The notes beneath the pieces are model-generated. The model was not told the DNA's origin. It made no database searches and saw only the letters and a list, made by a program, of their open reading frames with translations. Below are positions 44,250 through 52,772 of a stretch of DNA of 64,000 nt, one piece after another. The stretch comes from Brevundimonas vesicularis NBRC 12165 (GTDB lineage: Bacteria > Pseudomonadota > Alphaproteobacteria > Caulobacterales > Caulobacteraceae), in assembly GCF_001592205.1 (NCBI RefSeq), contig NZ_BCWM01000009.1:62001-126000 (forward strand), in the 5' to 3' direction. The stretch's first letter is position 1; each line of letters opens with the position of its first letter. Position numbers and translations under genes: made by a program.

Positions 44250-45806
44250 TCAGCGGGGCGTGCGCGGCTTGCCGCCTGGCCCGCGTCCGCTCGTTCCAGA
44301 CGGACCGGCCGGCTTGCCGCCGCCGCCCGTGCGAGGCTTGAAGTCGCGGCCGCCGGTCGGCTTTCCGCCGGGACCGCCTGCGCGGGGGCCGGAACCGGCG
44401 CGTCCCGCCGGCTTGGCGCCGGGCTTGCCGCGCCGGTCGTCGATGAACTGGTCGTCGCGCGGCTTGAAGGCGCGCTTGGGCCGGTCGCCATCCTCACGCG
44501 CCGGGCGGTCGCCGGCGGGCGCGGTGCGTTCGCGCGGCTTGAAGCTCTTGGAATGCTCGAACCTAGGCGCGGCCTTGGCCCAGCCTTCCTTCTTGGGCGG
44601 ACGCTCGCGGCGTTCCACCGCATCGGCCTGGGCCGTCTCGGCGGCGCGGACGCGGCTGGGCTTGCGCGACGGGTCCGACATGGCCGAACCCGACCGGCCC
44701 TTGACGATGGGCGTCGAGACCCGACGGCCGGGGATGGGCGCGGGCGTTTCGACCGTATTGCCGGTCGGCAGGTTCTCGGGCCGGATGTAGTCGGCCAGCA
44801 GCTCGCGGATCACGCGCGGCCCGACCTCTTCCACCGACCCGACCGGCAGCACGTCCAGGCGGAACGGGCCGTAGGCCAGGCGGATCAGCCGATTGACCGT
44901 CAGGCCGACAGACTCCAGCACCTTCCTGACTTCGCGGTTCTTGCCCTCGGTGATCGACACCGAGATCCACAGGTTCGCCGGCGCCTTGCCGTCCTCGGAC
45001 TTGGACTCCTTGGCCTTGTCCAGCTTGGCCTCGATGGGACCATAAGAGACGCCGTCCACGACCACGCCGTCCTTCAGCGCGTCCAACTGCTCCTGGGTGA
45101 TCTTGCCCCGCGCCCGCGCCCGGTACTGACGCACAAGCGAGGTCGATGGCAGCTCCAGCGCCCGGCTCAGCTCGCCATCGTTGGTCAGCAGAAGCAGGCC
45201 TTCGGTCGCCAGGTCGAGCCGTCCGACCGAAATCACGCGCGGCAGACCGGCCGGCAGGGCGTCGAACACCGTCGGTCGTCCCGTCGGATCGCTGTGGCTG
45301 GTCAAAAGGCCCGCCGGCTTGTGATAGCGCCAGACGCGCGTCGCCTGGGTCGAACCGATCGGCTTGCCGTCCACGGTGATCACGTCGTCGCGCGTCACCA
45401 GGGTCGCGGGCGTGTCCAGGATGCGGCCGTTGACCGCCACCTTGCCCAGACCGATCAGCCGTTCGACCTCGCGGCGCGAGGCGATGCCGGCGCGGGCCAT
45501 GGTCTTGGCGATTCGCTCGGCGCGCAGAGGCGTGTCCGTCGTCTTGGACTTGCCGTCCTTGCCGCCCCCTTCGCTGCGCGGCTTGTCGGTGCGGGGCCGG
45601 TCGCTGCGGGGCTTGTCGCTGCGGGGGCGGTCGGCCTTGTCGCCGAACCGCTTGGCGCCGTCTTCGCGAGGGCCGCGCGGCTTGTCGCCGAATGATCTCG
45701 TCCCGTCGCCGCTCTTGCGGGGACCGGAGGATTTAAAGAGCCGGGGCGACCGTTCGTCTTGACGGGCGCGGGGCTTCTTGTCGTTGTCGTCTGTATGGCG
45801 GACCAT
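44250..45806 (-). CDS. rluB: 23S rRNA pseudouridine synthase (RluB family) with long disordered ends
   Basis: Isomerises uridine to pseudouridine in 23S rRNA. The core is a S4 RNA-binding domain (about 95-140, RIAKTMARAGIASRREVERLI) and a RsuA/RluB catalytic domain with the Asp in SVGRLDLATEGLLLLTNDG and the GKNREVRKVLESVGL block. Both ends are low-complexity: about 90 Lys/Arg/Asp-rich residues at the N-terminus and about 180 Lys/Arg/Gly/Pro-rich residues at the C-terminus. The total of 518 is about twice the E. coli RluB length. The tails probably bind RNA. Start ATG 45806 overlaps the divergent tadA start by 12 bp. Confidence 0.9.
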   Translation of the reverse strand: MVRHTDDNDKKPRARQDERSPRLFKSSGPRKSGDGTRSFGDKPRGPREDGAKRFGDKADRPRSDKPRSDRPRTDKPRSEGGGKDGKSKTTDTPLRAERIAKTMARAGIASRREVERLIGLGKVAVNGRILDTPATLVTRDDVITVDGKPIGSTQATRVWRYHKPAGLLTSHSDPTGRPTVFDALPAGLPRVISVGRLDLATEGLLLLTNDGELSRALELPSTSLVRQYRARARGKITQEQLDALKDGVVVDGVSYGPIEAKLDKAKESKSEDGKAPANLWISVSITEGKNREVRKVLESVGLTVNRLIRLAYGPFRLDVLPVGSVEEVGPRVIRELLADYIRPENLPTGNTVETPAPIPGRRVSTPIVKGRSGSAMSDPSRKPSRVRAAETAQADAVERRERPPKKEGWAKAAPRFEHSKSFKPRERTAPAGDRPAREDGDRPKRAFKPRDDQFIDDRRGKPGAKPAGRAGSGPRAGGPGGKPTGGRDFKPRTGGGGKPAGPSGTSGRGPGGKPRTPR

Positions 45807-46277
45807 GATGAGCGGTTCATGCGCATGGCGCTGGACCAAGCGCAAGCGGCGGCGGACGCAGGAGAGGTGCCCGTAGGCGCAATTCTTGTCGATCCTGCTT
45901 CAGGTGAGGTAATTTCGACCGGCGCCAATGGTCCGATTGCGGCCCACGACCCCACCGCCCATGCCGAGATCGTCGCCATGCGGCGCGCGGCGACGGCGCT
46001 GGACAACTATCGCCTGACCGGCCTGACCCTCTATGTGACGCTGGAGCCCTGCGCCATGTGCGCCGGGGCCATCAGCCACGCCCGCATCGGCCGCGTGGTC
46101 TGGGCCGCCGACGATCCCAAGGGCGGCGCCGTCATCCACGGCCCGCGTCTGTTCGAACAACCCACCTGCCACTGGCGCCCGACTACGGACTCAGGCCTTC
46201 TGGCGGACGAGGCGTCGTCGCTGCTCAAATCCTTCTTCCGTCAAAGACGGGGAACGGCGACAGGCGGCGCACGTTAG
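45795..46277 (+). CDS. tadA: tRNA-specific adenosine deaminase
   Basis: Deaminates A34 of tRNA-Arg(ACG) to inosine. 160 residues from the ATG at 45795. Zinc-binding HAE (H56, E58) in DPTAHAEIVAM and PCAMC (C86, C89) are both present, as is the N-terminal EVPVGAILVD. The ATG lies inside the rluB start region on the opposite strand; an internal ATG at 45819 would remove the overlap, but would shorten the N-terminus. Essential in most bacteria. Confidence 0.95.
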   Translation: MADHDERFMRMALDQAQAAADAGEVPVGAILVDPASGEVISTGANGPIAAHDPTAHAEIVAMRRAATALDNYRLTGLTLYVTLEPCAMCAGAISHARIGRVVWAADDPKGGAVIHGPRLFEQPTCHWRPTTDSGLLADEASSLLKSFFRQRRGTATGGAR

Positions 46278-46327
46278 AACGCCGCGAAAAGCTGCGCCGT
46301 TGGGCGGGGCCGTGGAGGGAAAAGACC

Positions 46328-46753
46328 TTGTTCAAGCCGGATCTGCCGCAGTCGATCGTGTTCAGCGGCCTAGCCGCCTTGGCCCTCCTCACCGCCTGCG
46401 GCGCCGATCCCGACAAGGCTCCGCGCACCGGCGACGAGGTCAAGGAACGCGCCATCCAGGCCCAGACCGCCCGCCAGCGCACCGGCGCCGAAATCCAAGA
46501 CCGCACCCTGAACCGCGTCGTCCACACCGTCTATCTGTGCGACAACGGCGAGCGCCTGTCGGTCGATTTCGACAACCCGCGCCAGATGGCCACAATCCGC
46601 AATTCGTCCGGTGAGGCCATCGACCTGTATCAGGAACGCGCCGCCGACGGCATCTGGTACCGCGCCTCCAACGTCGAACTGCGCGGCAAGGGCGTCCTCG
46701 CCACCTGGTCCGTCGAAGGTCGCCAGCCGACGGAATGCCGCGCGGTCGACTAA
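46328..46753 (+). CDS. MliC-like lysozyme-inhibitor lipoprotein
   Basis: A 141-residue lipoprotein. The TTG at 46328 is supported by GGAGGGA seven bases upstream and by the lipoprotein signal that follows (SGLAALALLTAC). A short helical linker leads to an MliC domain (about 60-141) with VYLCDNGERLSVDF, the paired Cys near the end (TECRAV) and the typical WYRASNVELRGKG. The family inhibits C-type lysozyme in the periplasm. Its stop overlaps the 3' end of the convergent, frameshifted acetyltransferase gene. Confidence 0.8.
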   Translation: MFKPDLPQSIVFSGLAALALLTACGADPDKAPRTGDEVKERAIQAQTARQRTGAEIQDRTLNRVVHTVYLCDNGERLSVDFDNPRQMATIRNSSGEAIDLYQERAADGIWYRASNVELRGKGVLATWSVEGRQPTECRAVD

Positions 46754-47338
46754 GCCAAGGCCCCTAACCGTCGGTCCAGCGCCCGGCGCACCTCGGGCCA
46801 GTCGTCGTCAATGACGGCGAACATGGCGGTGTCGCGCGCCCGGCCGGTCCAGGTTGATTTTGTGCTTCCTCAGCACGCCCTCGGCCTTGGCGCCCAGCTT
46901 CAGGATCGCGGCCTGGCTCTGGGCGTTGACGGCGTCAGTGATGATCTCGACCCGCACCGCGCCCGCGTCGAAGGCATGCCCCATCAACAGCCGTTTGCAG
47001 GCCGGGTTGATCGCCCCGCCCCGGGCCTCGGGCCGATAGAAGGTCGAGCCGATCTCGCAGCGGCGATAGGCGGGGTTGATCTCATACAGGCTCGTCGTCC
47101 CGACCACCGCCCCGTCCGAGGGCCGCCGCACCGCATAGGCGATCCGCGTCTGCGCCTGCATCGCCGCCAGCGCAGCCTTCCACCACGCCTCGAAATGATC
47201 GCCATAGGCGGGCGCCACCATGATCTCCCAGGCGTCGGGATCGCAATCCAGAGCCGCGCGGACCTCGGCTTTCAACCCGTCCTCGAACGGCTCCAGCCGC
47301 ACGAACCGATCCTCCAGCGGCCCCATGCCGATTCGCAT
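46750..47338 (-). pseudogene. GNAT acetyltransferase with a frameshift near the 3' end
   Basis: A GNAT-family N-acetyltransferase related to the RimJ/RimL group. Residues from the ATG at 47338 read normally (GTTSLYEINPAYRRCEIGSTFY, then ILKLGAKAEGVLRKHKIN). At about 46850-46856 the frame departs from family sequence and stops at 46808. In the next frame the expected ending appears at once (WTGRARDTAMFAVIDDDWP then EVRRALDRRLGALA) and stops at 46750. One extra base, or loss of two, explains this. The product loses the C-terminal strand, so activity may be impaired. It may be a sequencing error. The start overlaps the aroB stop by one base. Confidence 0.8.
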
Positions 47339-48444
47339 CACGCGGTCGCGCCTTCCTCGATCAGGAAGGCCCGCACCTTGGCCGCATCCACGCCCTTGGC
47401 GACGAAGGCCTGGCCGATGCCGCGCGCCAGGATCAGGGTCAGCGCCCCGCCCTCGGCCTTCTTGTCTCCCGCCATCAAGGCCAGCAGACGATCGGCTGCA
47501 AATGATCCCGCCTGATCCAGCCGCGTCGGCAGTCTAGCCGCCGCGACCACCGTCTCGACCCGCGCCACGTCGTCCGCCGAACACAGGTCCTCACCCGCCG
47601 AATAGCGGAAGGCCATGCAGCAGCCGAGCGCCACCGCCTCGCCGTGCGCCAGCGCGCCTTCGTCGAAGCCGACCTCGGTCTCGATCGCATGGCCGAAGGT
47701 GTGACCCAGGTTCAGCAGGGCGCGTCGCCCCGCCTCCTTCTCGTCCTCGCCGACCACCGCGCTCTTGATCTCCACCGAGCGGATCACCGCCCGTTCCAGC
47801 GCCGCCGGATCGCCCCTGGCGCCCGCAGCCCCCTCGCCTGCCAGCCAGTCGATGAAGGCCGCGTCGCAGATCAGCCCGTGCTTCAGCACCTCGGCCCAGC
47901 CGGACCTTACCTGGCGTTCCGGCAGCGTGGCCAGCACGTCGATATCCGCCAGCACCAGACGCGGCTGATGAAAGGCGCCGACCAAGTTCTTTCCGCGCGG
48001 CGTGTCGATGGCCGTCTTGCCGCCGACGGACGAGTCGACCTGGGCCAGCAAAGTCGTCGGAATCTGCACGAAATCGATGCCGCGCATGAACAGGGCCGCC
48101 GCCAGGCCGGCCAGATCGCCGACGACCCCGCCGCCCAAGGCGATCACCACATCCTTGCGGTCCAGCCCGATCTCCAGCAGCCGGTCCAGCACGCGCTCCA
48201 GCTCGGCGAAGGACTTGGAGCCCTCGCCTGCCGGCACCGCCACGATCTCGCTGGTCACGCCCGCCGCCGTCAGCGACGCGGTCAGGGCCTGGGCGTGGAT
48301 GCCCGCAACCGTCTCGTCAGTGACGATGACCGTCCGCCCCTTGGCCAGCGGCGCGATGTGTGCGCCGGCCTGCGCCAGCAACCCGCGTCCCACCACGACG
48401 TCATAGGCTGCAAAGGCCCCGCCGCTGACCGGAATGATCGTCAT
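47338..48444 (-). CDS. aroB: 3-dehydroquinate synthase
   Basis: Second step of the shikimate pathway, converting DAHP to 3-dehydroquinate with NAD+ and a metal ion. 368 residues. NAD-binding [20 protein letters not shown] and [20 protein letters not shown] are present, with metal ligands in [14 protein letters not shown]. It overlaps aroK by 4 nt upstream (ATGA at 48441-48444), so the two shikimate genes are coupled. The start of the frameshifted GNAT gene touches its stop. Confidence 0.96.
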   Translation of the reverse strand: MTIIPVSGGAFAAYDVVVGRGLLAQAGAHIAPLAKGRTVIVTDETVAGIHAQALTASLTAAGVTSEIVAVPAGEGSKSFAELERVLDRLLEIGLDRKDVVIALGGGVVGDLAGLAAALFMRGIDFVQIPTTLLAQVDSSVGGKTAIDTPRGKNLVGAFHQPRLVLADIDVLATLPERQVRSGWAEVLKHGLICDAAFIDWLAGEGAAGARGDPAALERAVIRSVEIKSAVVGEDEKEAGRRALLNLGHTFGHAIETEVGFDEGALAHGEAVALGCCMAFRYSAGEDLCSADDVARVETVVAAARLPTRLDQAGSFAADRLLALMAGDKKAEGGALTLILARGIGQAFVAKGVDAAKVRAFLIEEGATA

Positions 48445-49007
48445 TGCGGGGTCTCCGTGCGTCGTCTCTGGCGCCAGTGTCGGCGCAGATTCTTGTGAAT
48501 GGCGTCCACGGCCTGGCCGTGCGAGCCCTGCCCGACGTCCACAGTCACATCGGCTTCGCCGTAAATGGGATAGCGGGCTTCGGCCAGGCCGGTCAGCACC
48601 TCCAGCGGATCCTTGCCGCGCAGCAGGGGCCGCGTGTCGCGCCGCGCCACCCGCTCCGCGATGACCGCCAGATCGGCCCTCAGCCAGACGGTGTCGGCCT
48701 TGGCCTTCAACAGCGCCCGCGTCTCCGGGTTCATCATCGCCCCGCCGCCGGTCGCCAGCACGATGGGCGGGCCCTCCAACAGGCGGCGGATCACCCGCGC
48801 CTCGCCCGCGCGGAACTCGGCCTCGCCCAGGGCGGCGAAGATTTCGGACACCGTCATCCCGGCCGCCGATTCGATCTCCACATCCCCATCCGCAAACGGC
48901 AGCCGCAGCCGATTGGCCAGCCGACGCCCGACCGACGATTTGCCCACCCCCATCAGGCCGACCAGGGCTATGGTGCGGGTCGGACCCGGATTCGCGCGCC
49001 GCCTCAT
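48441..49007 (-). CDS. aroK: shikimate kinase
   Basis: Phosphorylates shikimate at the 3-OH with ATP; 188 residues from the ATG at 49007. Walker [10 protein letters not shown] (17-25), the shikimate-binding DGDVEIE and RAGEARVI blocks, GGGAMM, and the lid region [12 protein letters not shown] are all present. A longer frame upstream does not resemble the family. It overlaps aroB by 4 nt. xerD is divergent, 125 bp away. Confidence 0.95.
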   Translation of the reverse strand: MRRRANPGPTRTIALVGLMGVGKSSVGRRLANRLRLPFADGDVEIESAAGMTVSEIFAALGEAEFRAGEARVIRRLLEGPPIVLATGGGAMMNPETRALLKAKADTVWLRADLAVIAERVARRDTRPLLRGKDPLEVLTGLAEARYPIYGEADVTVDVGQGSHGQAVDAIHKNLRRHWRQRRRTETPQ

Positions 49008-49132
49008 CCGGCGGCTCCGGCGGAACGGTCGGTCGAGAGGAAGGCGAAGGCGGCGGCGCGGGCAGGCATGATCCAGAAAACCTCTACACCAAGCCTGACC
49101 TTGCGCCAGTCGTTCAGGCTGCGGATCGCCGC

Positions 49133-50053
49133 ATGACGCCCCAGATCGAGGCCTTTCTGGAGATGATGGCGGTCGAACGCGACGCCTCGCCCCATACGCT
49201 GTCCGCCTATGGCCGCGATCTGGCGGACGCGGAGATGGCGTTGTCGGACGCCGGCGGATTGATGAAGGCCGACGCCGAAGCGGTCGAGGCCTGGTTCGCG
49301 GACCTGTCGCGGCGCGGCCTGTCGGCGGCCACCGCAGCCCGTCGCCGCTCGTCCACGCGCCAGTTCTACCGCTTCGCCCTGGCCGAGGGGTGGCGCACCG
49401 GCGACCCTTCGCGCCGCCTCGACGCCCCCAAACAGGGCCGGTCCCTGCCCAAGGTGTTGAGCCGCGCCGAGATCGACGCCCTGCTGGCCGCCTCGACCGC
49501 ACGCGACGCGGCGGCGGGCCTGCGCCTGGTCGCTCTGGTCGAGATGGCCTACGCCTCCGGCCTGCGGGTGTCCGAACTGTTGGGGCTCAAAGTCGAGGCC
49601 GTTCGGCGCGACCCCGCCTATCTGATCGTGCGCGGCAAGGGCGGCAAGGAACGGCTCGCGCCCCTCAACGCCGCCGCCCGCGAAGCGATCAAGGCATGGC
49701 TCGTCGCGCGCGACGCGAAGCTCAAGGGCAAAGATGGGCGAAAGCCTGAGGCGCTCGAAAGTCCCTGGCTGTTCCCCTCTTCCGGCCGCACCGGCCACCT
49801 GACCCCGCGCCGTTTCGCCCAACTGCTGGACGAGGCCGCGATCACGGCCGGCATCGACACGGCCCGCGTCAGCCCCCACGTCCTGCGCCACGCCTTCGCC
49901 ACCCATCTGCTGGAAGGCGGCGCCGACCTGCGCGTCGTCCAGACCCTGCTAGGCCACGTCGATATCGCCACGACCCAGATCTACACCCACGTCGCCACCG
50001 ATCGCCTGGCCCAGGTCGTCCAACAAAACCACCCCTTGGCGCGCGACGACTGA
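49133..50053 (+). CDS. xerD: site-specific tyrosine recombinase XerD
   Basis: Acts with XerC at dif to resolve chromosome dimers. 306 residues, normal length. The N-terminal SAM-like core-binding domain covers about 1-85. In the C-terminal domain the catalytic Arg lies in YASGLRVSELLGL, the Lys in VRGKGGKERLAPL, the HxxR in SPHVLRHAFATHLL, the His in LLGHVDI and the Tyr in TTQIYTHV. It is divergent from aroK, a common alphaproteobacterial arrangement, and so is chromosomal and not a mobile-element integrase. Confidence 0.94.
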   Translation: MTPQIEAFLEMMAVERDASPHTLSAYGRDLADAEMALSDAGGLMKADAEAVEAWFADLSRRGLSAATAARRRSSTRQFYRFALAEGWRTGDPSRRLDAPKQGRSLPKVLSRAEIDALLAASTARDAAAGLRLVALVEMAYASGLRVSELLGLKVEAVRRDPAYLIVRGKGGKERLAPLNAAAREAIKAWLVARDAKLKGKDGRKPEALESPWLFPSSGRTGHLTPRRFAQLLDEAAITAGIDTARVSPHVLRHAFATHLLEGGADLRVVQTLLGHVDIATTQIYTHVATDRLAQVVQQNHPLARDD

Positions 50054-50070
50054 CAGCGCATATTCCGGCC

Positions 50071-50295
50071 ATGGCTGAAGAGTTCTACGTCAAGGCGATC
50101 TGGGATCCCGAGGCAGGGGTCTGGTGCAGCGAGTCGAACATTGTTGGGTTGGTGCTGGAAACGGCGACGCTCGGAGAGTTCGAGAACCTCGCGCGCCATT
50201 TCGCGCCTGAGCTTCTGGCGGAAAATCTCGGAATCCACGGCGAAGTTCCCGTTCGCTTTGAAGCAGTGGGCGGGTTTGACGTCATCGCGGCATAG
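50071..50295 (+). CDS. DUF1902 protein, putative HicB-like antitoxin
   Basis: A 74-residue protein of the DUF1902 type: FYVKAIWDPEAGVWCSESN, then VGLVLETATLGEFENLARHF, an RNase-H-like beta-beta-beta-alpha pattern shared with the HicB antitoxin core. There is no DNA-binding extension. It precedes the HicA-like gene by 82 bp in the same direction, so it is the likely antitoxin and neutralises the toxin by binding. Autoregulation is uncertain without a DNA-binding domain. Confidence 0.7.
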   Translation: MAEEFYVKAIWDPEAGVWCSESNIVGLVLETATLGEFENLARHFAPELLAENLGIHGEVPVRFEAVGGFDVIAA

Positions 50296-50377
50296 ATACT
50301 TGGCTATTCGAACCGCCCCGCGCTGTAGGCCAAATGGTGGTCTGATAAGACCTAGCCACTGAGGTCGCAGACACAAA

Positions 50378-50572
50378 ATGCCCAAGGACTTCTACCCCGA
50401 ACTGACCGCCCTCCTCTCCGCCGCCGGCTGGCGTCGTGTCGTCAACGCCAAGGGCAGTCACGAAAAATGGCGACACCCGAACCAGCCGCACGCCGTCATC
50501 GTGCCGCGCTCGAAGAGCCGCCACACCGCCAACACCGTCCTCAAACAGGCCGGTTTGCCCAAAGCGTTCTGA
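50378..50572 (+). CDS. HicA-like mRNA interferase toxin
   Basis: A 64-residue double-stranded-RNA-binding-fold protein. The catalytic His of HicA lies in NAKGSHEKWRHP (H28 in the GSH motif), and the C-terminal pattern HTANTVLKQAGL matches. HicA cleaves mRNA and is kept inactive by its partner antitoxin. Here the antitoxin gene is first and is a DUF1902 protein, not a standard HicB. The following accA gene starts 89 bp downstream. Confidence 0.82.
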   Translation: MPKDFYPELTALLSAAGWRRVVNAKGSHEKWRHPNQPHAVIVPRSKSRHTANTVLKQAGLPKAF

Positions 50573-50661
50573 ACCCCCGCTTGCCCGGCGGCGTTGACCT
50601 CTCTAGGTTCGCGCGCCTTCCCCAAGGGCGCTTTGCCCGTTTGCAGTTCCCGGACGCCTTG

Positions 50662-51609
50662 ATGGCCACGCACTATCTCGACTTCGAAAAGCCGATCGCC
50701 GATCTGGAAGCCAAGATCGACGAGCTGTCGCTGCTGGCCGACACCTCGGGCGACATCGACCATGAGATCGAGGGCCTGCGCAAAAAGGCCGAGCAGCTGC
50801 GCAAGAAGACTTACGCCGGCCTCGACCCCTGGATGAAGACCCAGGTCGCGCGCCATCCGCAGCGCCCGCACTTCATCGATTACGTCCAGAGCCTGTTCAC
50901 CGACTGGAACGAAATGCACGGCGACCGTCAGTTCGGCGACGACCAAGCCATCCTGGGCGGTCTGGCCCGGTTCCGCGGCCGACCCGTCGTCATCATGGGC
51001 CACGAAAAGGGCCACGACACCGCGACCCGCATCACCCACAACTTCGGCATGGCCCGGCCCGAGGGCTATCGCAAGGCGGTGCGCCTGATGGACATGGCCG
51101 AACAGTTCGGCCTGCCGGTCCTCAGCTTCATCGACACCGCCGGCGCCTATCCGGGCCTGGGCGCCGAGGAGCGCGGCCAGGCCGAGGCCATCGCCCGCTC
51201 GACCGAGCGTTGCCTGACCCTGCGCGTGCCCTCCATCGCCACCATCACTGGCGAAGGCGGCTCGGGCGGCGCCATCGCCATCGCGGCGGCCAGCCGCGTG
51301 CTGATGCTGGAACACTCGATCTATTCGGTCATCTCGCCCGAGGGCGCCGCCGGCATCCTGTGGCGCGACGGCGCGCGGGCCAAGGATGCGGCCATGGCGA
51401 TGAAGATCACCGGCCCGGACCTGATGCAGCTGAAGATCGTTGATCGCCTGATCGAAGAGCCTGTCGGCGGCGCCCATACCGATCGCGACGCGGCCATGGC
51501 CAATGTAGGCGACGTGCTGGCCGAAGAGCTGAAGGGCTTCGACGGCCTGACGCCCCAGCAGATCAAGAAGCGCCGCGCGGATCGCTTTTACGCCATCGGC
51601 GCCCTCTGA
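50662..51609 (+). CDS. accA: acetyl-CoA carboxylase carboxyltransferase subunit alpha
   Basis: Transfers CO2 from biotin carrier protein to acetyl-CoA in fatty-acid synthesis, with AccD. 315 residues from the ATG at 50662 (MATHYLDFEKPIADLEAK). The crotonase-like core has GHEKGHDTATRITHNFGMA, SFIDTAGAYPGLGAEERGQ and TGEGGSGGAIAI, all conserved. The frame extends upstream across the HicA gene without AccA-like sequence. Confidence 0.96.
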   Translation: MATHYLDFEKPIADLEAKIDELSLLADTSGDIDHEIEGLRKKAEQLRKKTYAGLDPWMKTQVARHPQRPHFIDYVQSLFTDWNEMHGDRQFGDDQAILGGLARFRGRPVVIMGHEKGHDTATRITHNFGMARPEGYRKAVRLMDMAEQFGLPVLSFIDTAGAYPGLGAEERGQAEAIARSTERCLTLRVPSIATITGEGGSGGAIAIAAASRVLMLEHSIYSVISPEGAAGILWRDGARAKDAAMAMKITGPDLMQLKIVDRLIEEPVGGAHTDRDAAMANVGDVLAEELKGFDGLTPQQIKKRRADRFYAIGAL

Positions 51610-51744
51610 CGCCTGGCCGCTTTAGCCGACCAGCGTTAACGCAGCATCCACCCTCGTCTGCCAAGCTCGGCGCTTCGTTCAGGGGCATCGGGGTTTGCGA
51701 CCGGCCATGAGTTCAGCGGCGCGACAGACTGGGGCCTTTGCGCC

Positions 51745-52296
51745 ATGAGCGGCGGCGAGTCCCTGCGTGAAAGCGCCGTCTTCAACCTGGCCGGCGCGAT
51801 CACGATGATCGTCGACGATTCGCCGTTTTCGCTGACCCTGACGTCCAACGCCCTGACCGGTTTCGGCATCCGCCCGACCTATGCGTGCGGCACGGGCATG
51901 GAAGCCAAGAAGCTGCTGACCGACAAACCCGTCGATCTGCTGGTCGTCGACACCGACATGCCCGACATCGACGGGTTCGAACTGGTGCGCTGGCTGCGCC
52001 GCTCCGGCCCCAATCCCAACGCCTTCACCCCCGTCATCATGACCGCCAGCCACATTCGTCGCGGGCGCGTCGCCGAGGCGCGGGACTGCGGCGCCAACTT
52101 CGTCGTCACCAAGCCCTTCAGCCCGGCGCTTCTGCTGGAGCGCATCCTGTGGGTGGCGCGCGACAGCCGGCCCTTCCTGGAGGTCGGCGACTATCTGGGC
52201 CCGGATCGCCGGTTCCGACACACCGGCTATGAAGGCGTGGAACGCCGCGCCGACATGATTCGCAAGGCGAAGGGGATGGAGAGTCTGGCCCTATGA
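51745..52296 (+). CDS. single-domain response regulator
   Basis: A 183-residue receiver protein with a short C-terminal extension and no output domain. Acidic pocket DD (24-25) in IVDDSPFS, phospho-Asp69 in VDTDMPDIDG, the Thr in PVIMTAS, and the Lys in VVTKPFSP are all present. The last 35 residues (GPDRRFRHTGYEGVERR) are basic and Caulobacter-like. It overlaps the next gene by 4 nt (ATGA), so the two proteins probably work together. No partner kinase is adjacent. Confidence 0.88.
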   Translation: MSGGESLRESAVFNLAGAITMIVDDSPFSLTLTSNALTGFGIRPTYACGTGMEAKKLLTDKPVDLLVVDTDMPDIDGFELVRWLRRSGPNPNAFTPVIMTASHIRRGRVAEARDCGANFVVTKPFSPALLLERILWVARDSRPFLEVGDYLGPDRRFRHTGYEGVERRADMIRKAKGMESLAL

Positions 52297-52772
52297 CCGT
52301 CATCACCCACACTCAGCGCAAGTCTCGCCTGGCAGAGATGCTGGATCGCCCCGGCGGTGTCAGCGTCGGGGTCGCCCTGGCCCAGGCCCGCGCCAATCTG
52401 GACGGACTTCAGGATCAGGCCCGCGCCATCATCGGCGACAATATCGCGGCCCTGCTGGCCAAGCCCGATCCGAACCTGATCGAGCCCATGCGGCTGGATC
52501 TGGCCTATTCCGCCTCAAGCCAGATCATCGATGCGGCCAGCCCGTTCGAGATGGACGACCTGTGCACGGCGGCCAAGGGCCTATGCGACCTGCTGGACGC
52601 CGCGCCGCGTCAGGGCGGTTTCGACTGGCGCATCGCCACGGTCCATGCCCAGGCGATGAAGCTGTTGCTGGCGCTGCCGCCGCAAGAGCAGGCCGCGAGG
52701 ACCGCCATCCTGACGAACCTGCATGAGGTTCTACGAAAGAAGCTGCCGGCCGCCGATCAGTCAGCCATCTGA
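52293..52772 (+). CDS. hypothetical protein coupled to receiver
   Basis: A 159-residue, largely helical soluble protein with no signal peptide. I do not recognise the family. It starts inside the stop of the receiver gene and has a similar start-stop overlap layout to two-component partner genes, so it may be a phosphorylation-dependent target or a phosphotransfer-like partner. No His-phosphotransfer motif was seen (the few His residues lie at H6, in VHAQAMK and in TNLHEVL). It is convergent with the ABC exporter gene (3' ends overlap by 16 bp). Confidence 0.7.
   Translation: MTVITHTQRKSRLAEMLDRPGGVSVGVALAQARANLDGLQDQARAIIGDNIAALLAKPDPNLIEPMRLDLAYSASSQIIDAASPFEMDDLCTAAKGLCDLLDAAPRQGGFDWRIATVHAQAMKLLLALPPQEQAARTAILTNLHEVLRKKLPAADQSAI

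Noticed and set aside
49133..50053. xerD as a mobile-element integrase
   Set aside because: Normal XerD length and motifs, housekeeping neighbours, no tRNA or direct repeats beside it.
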